Assembly: GCA_964511645.1 (NCBI GenBank)
Contig: CAZEGV010000052.1
Location: 1-18,981, forward strand
Length of the DNA: 18,981 nt
Source of the DNA: CAZEGV01 sp964511645
Lineage (GTDB): Bacteria > Bacteroidota > Bacteroidia > Cytophagales > JAAEPT01
Reading direction: 5' to 3'
Below, piece by piece: positions 1-5,950 of the stretch. Positions within the stretch are counted from its first letter, which is position 1; every line of letters starts with the position of its first letter. A program made the position numbers and the translations under genes. Below the pieces are notes generated by a model, which had not been told where the DNA came from, made no database searches, and saw only the letters and a program-made list of their open reading frames with translations.

Positions 1-399
1 TAGCAAACGAGATAAAGATAGTTGTTAAGAAGGCTCGACAATATGATAAAAAAAATCTCAATCTTCATCAAATGAGTCTAAACCTAAATTCTAGATAATA
101 TAATTAAGGGCTTTTTTAGCTAGAATATAGAATTAACAACTTAATTATGTGACTGTTACATGTAAATGAGAATGATTTTCAAAAACTTTCGGACAGATAT
201 GCATATAAATAGCTTATTACGAGTTGTTTGTAACAACAATTAAATAATGTTATACATTCGTCGGGTTAATAATAAAGTTTTTAATTATTTGAGCAATAAG
301 CTTATTAAAAAGTATTATAAAAACCAAACTTAAGCTCTGATAGGAGGTTTTACAAATGAATCTTCCCCGACAAACAAAGTGCTATATTCGATTAAACAA
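1..399. other. Gene-poor AT-rich stretch with a Fur-like site
   Basis: No convincing gene is visible here. Frame 3 on the plus strand is open from the window edge to a TAA at 96-98 (31 codons), so the tail of an upstream gene is possible but unproven. A short inverted repeat, ATTCTAG at 88-94 and CTAGAAT at 120-126, follows it. TGAGAATGATTTTCA at 167-181 matches 12 of the 14 defined bases of the 7-1-7 Fur consensus. GTTGTT-TGT-AACAAC at 223-237 is a small hairpin, and AATAAGCTTATT at 295-306 is a perfect palindrome. An AGGAGG (342-347) lies 8 nt before an ATG at 356 that opens a 25-codon frame ending inside the 3' end of ispF. None of these has a clear partner gene. Confidence 0.5.
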
Positions 400-879
400 C
401 TACAACTTCACAATCAAGACAACGGCATAAGCTGAGACTCCTTCTTTTCTACCTACAAAGCCTAGTTTCTCGGTTGTGGTCGCTTTTATAGAAATGTCTT
501 CTTTAGCAAGATCCATTACTTTTGCCAAACAATCTTTCATTTTAGGGATGTGAGGATTTATCTTTGGGCTTTGCAAACAAATGGTACTGTCTATATTAGA
601 GATTTCATAACCTTCTTTTCTAATTAAAGTCATTACGTCTTGTAATAAAATTTTACTGTCTATTCCTTTATACTGTGCATCTTGGTCTGAAAAATGATAG
701 CCGATGTCTCGCAGGTTTGCAGCACCAAGTAAGGCGTCACATATCACATGAATGAGTACGTCGGCGTCGCTGTGCCCTACTGCACCATGTGTGTGATCAA
801 GTTTGACACCTCCTAACCAAAACTCTTCTTCTTCTGCTAATTGATGGACGTCATAGCCCATCCCTACTCTTATTTTCAT
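400..879 (-). CDS. ispF: 2-C-methyl-D-erythritol 2,4-cyclodiphosphate synthase
   Basis: Cytoplasmic enzyme of the MEP isoprenoid pathway. It converts the CDP-methylerythritol 2-phosphate intermediate to the cyclic diphosphate, releasing CMP. The 159-residue length is normal for this trimeric family. The N-terminal GYDVH supplies the metal ligands D10 and H12, H44 is the third, GHSDAD spans 35-40, and DIGYHF (58-63) follows. The C-terminal part has TTTEKLGFVGRKEG, where most family members read GRGEG, so one Gly is replaced by Lys. The ATG at 879 places GYDVH at the expected distance from the N-terminus. The gene appears to stand alone: the nearest co-directional gene upstream ends 354 bp away, beyond a structured repeat and a terminator. 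A 13-nt palindrome, TTTTAGACTAAAA (911-923), lies about 30 bp upstream of the start. Confidence 0.96.
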   Translation of the reverse strand: MKIRVGMGYDVHQLAEEEEFWLGGVKLDHTHGAVGHSDADVLIHVICDALLGAANLRDIGYHFSDQDAQYKGIDSKILLQDVMTLIRKEGYEISNIDSTICLQSPKINPHIPKMKDCLAKVMDLAKEDISIKATTTEKLGFVGRKEGVSAYAVVLIVKL

Positions 880-910
880 CTTATTATAGTTTGATGTAAA
901 GGTATTATTA

Positions 911-923
911 TTTTAGACTAAAA
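911..923. promoter_or_regulatory. Perfect 13-nt palindrome upstream of ispF
   Basis: TTTTAG-A-CTAAAA is symmetric around position 917 and lies 32-44 bp upstream of the ispF start codon, a plausible operator position. Its TTAG-N-CTAA core is shared with the DtxR-box-like site at 5053-5071. No good -33/-7 pair could be assigned nearby, so a regulatory role is inferred from symmetry and position only. Confidence 0.3.
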
Positions 924-971
924 AAGAAATAAACAAATCCAAAGATGGCTTACTGACATAAATTGGTATAG

Positions 972-1157
972 ACTGCGTGAGGGATAGTAGTGGAAATCCT
1001 TTTCTTTTTCATGATTTTGAGAACTCAAGTTTGTTTTGTCTTCAGCAAGTTGAAATCGACACAGAAAAATTCGGCATGACAAAATCATGAAAAAGAAAAG
1101 ATTGGGAACGTTATAGCCCGACACTGCTCATTTTTTCGGATGAGCAGTGATACGCCC
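972..1157 (-). repeat. Structured dispersed repeat, copy A
   Basis: Read on the minus strand, the element begins GGGCGT (1157-1152). It continues with a perfect 10-bp hairpin, in which ATGAGCAGTG at 1140-1149 pairs with CACTGCTCAT at 1122-1131, and then GTGTCGGG and GTTCCCAATC. A long stem follows: 1080-1103 pairs with 995-1019 over 24 bp, with a single unpaired base. The roughly 60-nt loop contains TTCAACTTGCTGAAG. The element ends with ATCCCTCACGC (985-975), which could partly pair with the initial GGGCGT. Copies B (4881-5009) and C (18852 onward) share the architecture. A 68-codon open frame on the minus strand is an accident of the stem. I recall similar elements in intergenic regions of other Bacteroidota, but I have no name for the family. 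The exact ends are approximate. Confidence 0.75.
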
Positions 1158-1176
1158 AAAGTTAAAAAGAACACAT

Positions 1177-1206
1177 AAAAAAAGGAAAGCTTACGCTCTC
1201 CTTTTT
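1177..1206 (-). terminator. Rho-independent terminator of the small secreted protein gene
   Basis: On the minus strand the hairpin GGAGAGC-GTAA-GCTTTCC (1201-1184, one G-T pair) is preceded by five As and followed by a run of seven Ts (1183-1177). It begins 27 bp after the stop codon of the small secreted protein gene, so it should end that transcript before the structured repeat and ispF. Confidence 0.8.
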
Positions 1207-1233
1207 ACTATACGAACAATTTGAACACTATTT

Positions 1234-1677
1234 CTAGTATCCCCAACCTAAACCAAAGTTCATATATGGAACTAATCCATTGTTCGAAAACCGTATCCCT
1301 GTAGAGGCGTAAGGTCTAATGCCTAGCCCTAATCCTCTTCTTCCGTAGCGAGATGGGTATTGATTGTTATAAGAATTATTACCGTAGCCATATCTTGATC
1401 TAACTACAACGGGACGATTGGCTCTTGCTACGTGAATGTCTCTGTGCATTTGCATCCTTGTCATTTTTCGCTCATGGCGAAGCATTAAGCGGTTAGGGTT
1501 TTCTTGCGGAATGTAAGTGTCTTGCTTTGTAGTACCTTGTGTAGCTGTATATTGGGTATACGTTTGCATATAATGATCTCTACTTTTAGCGTAGTTTGGA
1601 TTTTGGTCACTGTTAGCATCTTGTGCAAAGATAGTTCCTAATGCCAATGTAAATACGATTGTTATTAATTTTTTCAT
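1234..1677 (-). CDS. Small secreted Tyr/Arg/Asn-rich protein of unknown function
   Basis: I do not recognise this 147-residue protein. The ATG at 1677 is preferred over an upstream ATG at 1728 because it directly begins a classical Sec signal peptide: MKKL, a hydrophobic stretch, then a likely cut after FAQ (residue 19). The mature part falls into three pieces: a polar Gln/Thr/Asn-rich segment, a basic Met/Arg/His-rich segment (LMLRHERKMTRMQMHRD), and a tail rich in Gly, Tyr, Asn and Arg that ends in aromatic GWGY. The low complexity and basic charge suggest a periplasmic or surface protein that interacts with other envelope material, but that is only inference. It is monocistronic, followed by its own terminator, and divergent from the serine hydrolase gene. 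Confidence 0.75.
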   Translation of the reverse strand: MKKLITIVFTLALGTIFAQDANSDQNPNYAKSRDHYMQTYTQYTATQGTTKQDTYIPQENPNRLMLRHERKMTRMQMHRDIHVARANRPVVVRSRYGYGNNSYNNQYPSRYGRRGLGLGIRPYASTGIRFSNNGLVPYMNFGLGWGY

Positions 1678-1798
1678 AGTATTATGGTCTAATGTAAATA
1701 AAACAGTTGCTAATGCATTAAAGTTCAAGTATAACTAAACAACTAACGTGCCAAAAACAGAAACAACTTCTACTGTTCATTAAACGTATAGTTAGACT

Positions 1799-2938
1799 AT
1801 GGGACATAAGTCTAAAATAATTGGGTTTGGGTTATTGTTTATTGTAGTCATCTTTGAATTGTTTATCCTTTTCTCAGGAAAACACTATCTGAACAAAGCT
1901 ATTTGGTATAACTTCTCCAAGATTGATGATTATAAAATATTTGATAATCATCAGGTAAAATCGGGTAAAGACAATGAAGAGTGGGCTGTGAGGGGGGATA
2001 TTTATTCTTTTTCGGAGGAATTCTCTACTATGCATCAGGGCTTAGGCACGGTGGCTTTTTTGGTTATAAAAGAGAAACAAATTGTGTACGAACAGTACTT
2101 GGAGAATTATAATAAGGTGTCTGTTTCTGGTTCGTTTTCAGTAGCAAAAAGTTATGTAGGGGCATTGGTCGGAGTGGCACTCAAAGAAGGAAAGATTAAA
2201 CGCCTGAGTCAAAAGGTTGGAGATTTTCTACCAAGTTTCAACACTGGTAGAAAATCAAAGATCACTATTCAAAATTTATTGACAATGAGCTCTGGATTAG
2301 ATTGGCATGAGTCTTATAGCAACCCCTTTGCCAATACCACCGAGATTTATTACGATGCTGATATACAAACGGTTATTGACAAACTAAAGGTTATTGAGCC
2401 TGCTGGAGAACGCTTCAAATACTTAAGCGGTGACACTCAAATACTTGCTCTTGTTTTACAAAAGATTTATGGCAAATCACTAAGCCACTTATTATCTGAA
2501 AAGTTATGGAAACCAATGGGGTGTACTCAAGATGCTTTATGGTCAACGGATAAAAAGGGGGTAGAAAAAGCCTTTTGTTGCCTCACTGCCAGCGCTAGAG
2601 ATTATGCTCGACTGGGGCAGTTGTACCTACAAAAAGGGGGTTGGAATGGCAATCAGCTGATTGATTCTAATTATATAATGGCTTCTACATCTCCTTACAA
2701 CTACCCCAAAGATGAGGTCAATTATTATGGCTACCAATGGTGGTTATTGCCTGATATCAAAGAAGAAAATATTTTTTATATGAGAGGTTTGCATGGACAA
2801 TATGTGATTTGTATCCCTAATAGTAACACCATAATTGTAAGACTAGGACACAAAAGAGATAAAAAAGATGATGGAATTCATCCAAATGAAGTATATTTGA
2901 TGGTGAAAGAAGTTTTATCCAACCAAAATACTAAGTGA
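1799..2938 (+). CDS. Membrane-anchored serine hydrolase, class C beta-lactamase family
   Basis: The 379-residue protein begins with an uncleaved membrane anchor (residues about 7-26). The catalytic domain therefore probably faces the periplasm. The nucleophile motif SxxK is S114-V-A-K117. The second motif is Y208-L-S210, and the H332-G-Q334 segment takes the place of the KTG/HxG triad. Helical stretches such as IQNLLTMSSGLDW are typical of the beta-lactamase/DD-peptidase-like family (often called serine hydrolases or esterase-type EstB relatives). The substrate cannot be read from sequence: peptidoglycan peptides, esters or D-amino-acid peptides are possible. True beta-lactamase activity is less likely because the third motif is divergent. 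It is the first gene of a tight trio, with its stop overlapping the next start by 4 nt (GTGA). Confidence 0.9.
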   Translation: MGHKSKIIGFGLLFIVVIFELFILFSGKHYLNKAIWYNFSKIDDYKIFDNHQVKSGKDNEEWAVRGDIYSFSEEFSTMHQGLGTVAFLVIKEKQIVYEQYLENYNKVSVSGSFSVAKSYVGALVGVALKEGKIKRLSQKVGDFLPSFNTGRKSKITIQNLLTMSSGLDWHESYSNPFANTTEIYYDADIQTVIDKLKVIEPAGERFKYLSGDTQILALVLQKIYGKSLSHLLSEKLWKPMGCTQDALWSTDKKGVEKAFCCLTASARDYARLGQLYLQKGGWNGNQLIDSNYIMASTSPYNYPKDEVNYYGYQWWLLPDIKEENIFYMRGLHGQYVICIPNSNTIIVRLGHKRDKKDDGIHPNEVYLMVKEVLSNQNTK

Positions 2939-3297
2939 AAAAAGCTTATTATCTCAAGTCTTGCTCTACTTGCCAGAGAATTTTAAAAGAACTCGACATT
3001 TTTTTTGATATTTTACAAAACATCAAAGAAGATAAAATCACTCCAAGTCAACTGGATGAAATGAAAAATCTTGCTGGTTCTTATGAAGCATTATTTAGCC
3101 GAGTAGCCATGAAGTACAAATCTTTGGGACTTAAAGAGAAAACACTTTCCGAAAATGATTATAAAAATTACATTTTAGAAGAATATACTTTTCTAAAAAG
3201 ACCAGTCTTTATTATAGATGATAAAATATTTATAGGAAACAGTAAAAAAAACATAACACAACTAAAAGAAGCAATCGCTACAGAAAAACAATCATGA
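2935..3297 (+). CDS. ArsC/Spx-family thioredoxin-fold protein
   Basis: This 120-residue protein has the family signature near its N-terminus, C10-S-T-C13 followed by QRILKEL, and the conserved LKRPVFIID segment around residues 87-95. In ArsC-like reductases this segment positions the thiol chemistry. It starts with GTG at 2935, overlapping the previous stop by 4 nt, and ends in an ATGA overlap with yicC. Translational coupling across all three genes is therefore likely. No arsenic genes (transporter, ArsR) are nearby, so a role as an arsenate reductase is not supported. YffB-like or Spx/MgsR-like proteins in this family act as thiol-redox proteins or RNA polymerase adaptors, but the exact subfamily is unclear from sequence alone. 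Confidence 0.85.
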   Translation: MKKAYYLKSCSTCQRILKELDIFFDILQNIKEDKITPSQLDEMKNLAGSYEALFSRVAMKYKSLGLKEKTLSENDYKNYILEEYTFLKRPVFIIDDKIFIGNSKKNITQLKEAIATEKQS

Positions 3298-4172
3298 TAC
3301 AATCAATGACAGGATATGGCACTCATACTTTTGAAAATGAGACCATTAGCATCACAGCAGAAGTGAAATCACTCAATTCAAAACAAACAGATATTAACCT
3401 ACGCTTACCTAGATTACTTAGTAGTCAAGAGCTTAACATTCGTAATACCGTATCCAAAACACTTGGAAGAGGAAAGATGTCAGTACTGATTGAGTACACT
3501 GTCAAAAACTCAGAAGAGCAAAAAGCAATCATCAACAAAATATTAGCGACAAACTATTATAACGAGCTTAAAGCATTAGCTGAGCAAGTTAATGATGAAG
3601 GAAAAGATATATTCCGACAAGCCTTACTAATGCCTAACGTAATAGAAAACAGTCAAAAAGAAGCTTTGTCTAAAGCTGAAATAGTTTTGATACTTGACAC
3701 AGTAAAACAAGCTACTGCCAAGTGTCAAAACTTCAGGCAAGATGAAGGGAGAGTATTGTCAGAAAAACTTTCTAGCTACATACAAACAATAGAAGACCTG
3801 CTACAAGACGTAATCAAATACGATCCCGAACGAGTAGAAGGAGTCCGAAAAAGAATCAATGAACACCTAGAGAAATACTTAGAAAAAGAAAATATTGACA
3901 ACAACAGGTTTGAGCAAGAGCTCATTTACTATATAGAAAAACTAGACGTTACCGAAGAAAAGGTTAGACTGAAAACACACCTAGACTATTTTAAAAAAAT
4001 ACTAAGCCAAACAGATAGTAATGGAAAAAAACTTGGATTCATCGGACAAGAAATCGGTAGAGAAATAAATACCATAGGATCTAAAGCCAACAATGCCACA
4101 CTGCAACAAATCGTAGTTAATATGAAAGACGAACTAGAAAAAATTAAAGAACAAGTACTTAACGTATTATAA
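3294..4172 (+). CDS. YicC/YloC-family endoribonuclease
   Basis: The 292-residue protein matches the YicC family across its length. It opens with the hallmark MIQSMTGYG, has a long charged helical middle, and ends with the conserved GQEIGREINTIGSKANN block of the DUF1732 domain, followed by a C-terminal helix. Family members are metal-dependent endoribonucleases linked to RNA turnover and stationary-phase fitness in other bacteria. In many genomes yicC is followed by guanylate kinase; here it is not. Instead its stop codon overlaps by 6 bp, tail to tail, with the dtxR-type regulator gene. It is the last member of the coupled trio (ATGA overlap with the ArsC-like gene), and no hairpin terminator is visible between the converging genes. 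Confidence 0.92.
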   Translation: MIQSMTGYGTHTFENETISITAEVKSLNSKQTDINLRLPRLLSSQELNIRNTVSKTLGRGKMSVLIEYTVKNSEEQKAIINKILATNYYNELKALAEQVNDEGKDIFRQALLMPNVIENSQKEALSKAEIVLILDTVKQATAKCQNFRQDEGRVLSEKLSSYIQTIEDLLQDVIKYDPERVEGVRKRINEHLEKYLEKENIDNNRFEQELIYYIEKLDVTEEKVRLKTHLDYFKKILSQTDSNGKKLGFIGQEIGREINTIGSKANNATLQQIVVNMKDELEKIKEQVLNVL

Positions 4173-4829
4173 ATCTGGCTTATCAACCAACAAACACTCC
4201 GCTATTTTCTTACTGACAATAGTGGTACTGTTATCATAACTTATAGTATAAGTTTCATCAAACTCTTCGTAGTCTTCAATACAAATCACAACTCCCAGTT
4301 TTAGCCCTTTTTTATTCAAAAAACTCAATAAATCTGCCGAAGAATCTGCTAAAGCACGCAATACCAAAACATTCTTTGGCTCAAACTCATCTAAAGACTT
4401 AAAATCACACTCATAAATACCCCCAGACTTATCAGGAATCGGCGAGCCATGAGGATCAATGGTCGGAAAATCTAACAACTCATCCATCCTATCAAAAAAA
4501 TCAGGTGACTTAATGTGTTCCATCTGCTCTGCAATATCATGTACTTCTTCCCATCCAAAATCCATTTTCTCCACCAAAAACATTTCCGTAAGCCGATGTT
4601 TTCGCAAAACAAGTGCCGCCGCTAACTCACCTTTTTCAGTCATCCGCAACGGCTTGTACTTCTGATAAACCAAATAACCTTTAGCATCCAAACGCTTTAC
4701 CATACCATTGGCACTCGGCATACTCACCGACAAAACCGTGCTTAAATCAGACACTGACACTTCTTTATCCGTATTCATCAACGTAAAAAGAGCTTTTAAA
4801 TAATTTTCTTCGCTTTGAGAGTTTTTCAT
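4167..4829 (-). CDS. DtxR/MntR-family metal-dependent transcriptional regulator
   Basis: A 220-residue regulator. The ATG at 4829 is preferred over 4856 because family members begin just before the SEENYLKALF helix. It has an N-terminal winged helix-turn-helix (about residues 25-62), a dimerisation and metal-binding domain, and a C-terminal FeoA/SH3-like domain (about 145-215). Ancillary-site ligands H78, E82 and H97 are present. In the primary site E101, E104 and H105 resemble MntR, but the positions equivalent to MntR D8 and E11 are N9 and K12. The metal (Fe or Mn) is therefore uncertain. A weak promoter, TTTG (4873-4876) - 20 nt - TACCTTTA (4845-4852), lies just upstream and would give a leader of about 10 nt. 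It is divergent from a transporter-like gene whose promoter carries a DtxR-box-like operator. Confidence 0.93.
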   Translation of the reverse strand: MKNSQSEENYLKALFTLMNTDKEVSVSDLSTVLSVSMPSANGMVKRLDAKGYLVYQKYKPLRMTEKGELAAALVLRKHRLTEMFLVEKMDFGWEEVHDIAEQMEHIKSPDFFDRMDELLDFPTIDPHGSPIPDKSGGIYECDFKSLDEFEPKNVLVLRALADSSADLLSFLNKKGLKLGVVICIEDYEEFDETYTISYDNSTTIVSKKIAECLLVDKPDL

Positions 4830-4880
4830 AATCTTATAAGTCCCTAAAGGTAACAAAATGAATTAACCCAAACAAAAATA

Positions 4881-5009
4881 GGGCAAAACCCTTCGTTACT
4901 CCACTTCGGGTCGGGTCATCCGCTATATCTTTTTTGTTTTTCATACCCTATATCTCGACAAGCTCAAAACAGTAGACAGAAACACAAAAAAGGATGCCGC
5001 CTCTACCCC
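4881..5009 (+). repeat. Structured dispersed repeat, copy B
   Basis: The element begins GGGC, has a weak CCC/GGG-closed hairpin, then GGGTCGGG and ATCCGCTATATC. A stem follows in which ATCTTTTTTGT (4927-4937) pairs with ACAAAAAAGGAT (4984-4995), leaving one extra G at the same place as in copies A and C. The loop contains CTCGACAAGCTCAA, close to the loop of copy C. The end reads CCGCCTCTACCCC. A separate hairpin, ACCCAC-TTC-GTGGGT (5016-5030), follows directly. The element fills the space between the divergent dtxR-type and transporter genes and lies just upstream of both predicted promoters. Confidence 0.7.
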
Positions 5010-5052
5010 TTTTGCACCCACTTCGTGGGTTTCACAATAAAAGTAAAAACAA

Positions 5053-5071
5053 AATTGTTAGTCTAACCTAA
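5053..5071. promoter_or_regulatory. DtxR-box-like operator in the transporter promoter
   Basis: The 19-bp site AATTGTTAGTCTAACCTAA matches 14 of 19 positions of the classical DtxR operator TTAGGTTAGSCTAACCTAA and contains the perfect inverted repeat GTTAG-T-CTAAC (5057-5067). It begins on the -33 element (5054-5057) and fills most of the spacer up to the -7 element (5077-5084) of the transporter promoter, where a bound repressor would block RNA polymerase. A DtxR-family gene is encoded about 220 bp away in the opposite direction. Confidence 0.55.
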
Positions 5072-5084
5072 TTAATTATATTTG
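5054..5084 (+). promoter_or_regulatory. Bacteroidota-type promoter of the transporter-like gene
   Basis: ATTG at 5054-5057 serves as the -33 element and TATATTTG at 5077-5084 as the -7 element, with 19 nt between them. This matches the Bacteroidota primary sigma factor pattern (TTTG, about 19 nt, TAnnTTTG). Transcription would start near 5091, about 30 nt before the ATG at 5121. This rules out the in-frame upstream ATG at 5082, which overlaps the -7 element. Confidence 0.65.
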
Positions 5085-5120
5085 CATCATCAAACAAATA
5101 CTTATTATAACCATATTAAA

Positions 5121-5867
5121 ATGAAAAGTTACTTACTACCCATATTCATGCTTGCATTCAGCATACTTCATCAGGCACAAACAATCATCACCGATAGACC
5201 TGACCAAACAGAAGCATCATCTACAGTACCACAAGGAAGCCTACAAATAGAAAGTGGAATATTTCTAGGATTTACAGCTGAAAAGACACAATCAAAAAGG
5301 CAATTATTAGCCCCTACAACCTTATTTAGATATGGTATCGCCAAAGGAATCGAAATAAGAGTACTTAGCCAATTTGAAAGCCTCAACAATCAATTCACTT
5401 CAACAGAAGTAAATGGCATTAGCGACTTAGAACTAGGAACGAAAACACAAATATTCCAAAAAGAAGATGTAAACACCGAAATTTCTTTCCTCTCTCACCT
5501 TATATTGCCAATAGGGTCAGAAGGACTTAGCAGCGGAAATTTTGGAACAATCAATAAAATATCTATCGCACATGACATCACTGACAAAGTTGCCGTAGGT
5601 TACAACCTTGGCTACAATTACTTTGGCACTGGAGATGGAGACTTTACTTACTCTCTAGCTTTAGGGATTTCTGTAACCGACAAAGTTGGTATTTACCTTG
5701 AGCCTTACGGCAACCTAGTAGACTTCAACAATCACTTCTCTAACTTTGATGCTGGTATGACTTATCTTTTAAGAGATAACTTACAATTAGACTTTTCTTT
5801 CGGTACAGGAATTAATCATACTATGAATTACCTCTCAACTGGGTTTAGTTGGAATACTAGTCAATAA
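5121..5867 (+). CDS. Outer-membrane transporter-like beta-barrel protein
   Basis: A 248-residue exported protein. MKSYLLPIFMLAFSILHQAQ is a Sec signal peptide of about 20 residues. The mature N-terminus reads IITDRPDQTEASSTVPQGS, a signature of Bacteroidota proteins usually annotated 'transporter' and related to the Phenol_MetA_deg (PF13557) family. The rest alternates hydrophobic and polar residues with many Gly and aromatic positions, as expected for 10-12 outer-membrane beta strands. The substrate is unknown. The start at 5121 is chosen because the promoter overlaps the only upstream ATG and because it begins the signal peptide. The DtxR-box-like operator in the promoter suggests control by iron or manganese, so a role in metal homeostasis is possible. 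It converges with the broken phzF-like gene. Confidence 0.8.
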   Translation: MKSYLLPIFMLAFSILHQAQTIITDRPDQTEASSTVPQGSLQIESGIFLGFTAEKTQSKRQLLAPTTLFRYGIAKGIEIRVLSQFESLNNQFTSTEVNGISDLELGTKTQIFQKEDVNTEISFLSHLILPIGSEGLSSGNFGTINKISIAHDITDKVAVGYNLGYNYFGTGDGDFTYSLALGISVTDKVGIYLEPYGNLVDFNNHFSNFDAGMTYLLRDNLQLDFSFGTGINHTMNYLSTGFSWNTSQ

Positions 5868-5895
5868 CATTGTTTTAATTTTAAGGCGGAATGTT

Positions 5896-5948
5896 AAAAT
5901 AGCAGAACAATAGAACATCCCTTATGAGGACATCACAAGAGCTATTTT
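5896..5948. repeat. Inverted repeat between convergent genes
   Basis: AAAATAGC at 5896-5903 and GCTATTTT at 5941-5948 are perfect complements separated by 37 nt, lying between the stops of the transporter-like gene (5867) and the phzF-like gene (5951). It could act as a weak bidirectional transcription end, but the loop is long and there is no clean T-run, so the role is uncertain. Confidence 0.3.
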
Positions 5949-5950
5949 GA

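Noticed and set aside
36..52. CAATATGATAAAA at 40-52 also occurs in copy C of the structured repeat (18949-18961)
   Set aside because: The match is short and AT-rich, and no other part of the repeat (GGGCGT hairpin, GTCGGG, paired stem) is present near position 50.
918..1124. 68-codon open frame on the minus strand
   Set aside because: It lies wholly within structured repeat copy A and its translation reflects the stem sequence. It has no promoter, no family resemblance and low-complexity composition.
1728..1798. Near-inverted AGTATAACTAAAC (1728-1740) and GTATAGTTAGACT (1786-1798), resembling the ends of the element in phzF
   Set aside because: Only about a dozen AT-rich bases match, there is no TACC end and no target duplication. 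It is more likely chance around the divergent start codons.
2935..3297. Arsenic resistance operon
   Set aside because: The ArsC-like protein has no ArsR, ArsB/Acr3 or arsenate-related neighbour and is coupled to a hydrolase and yicC, so the general thiol-redox/Spx-like reading is safer.
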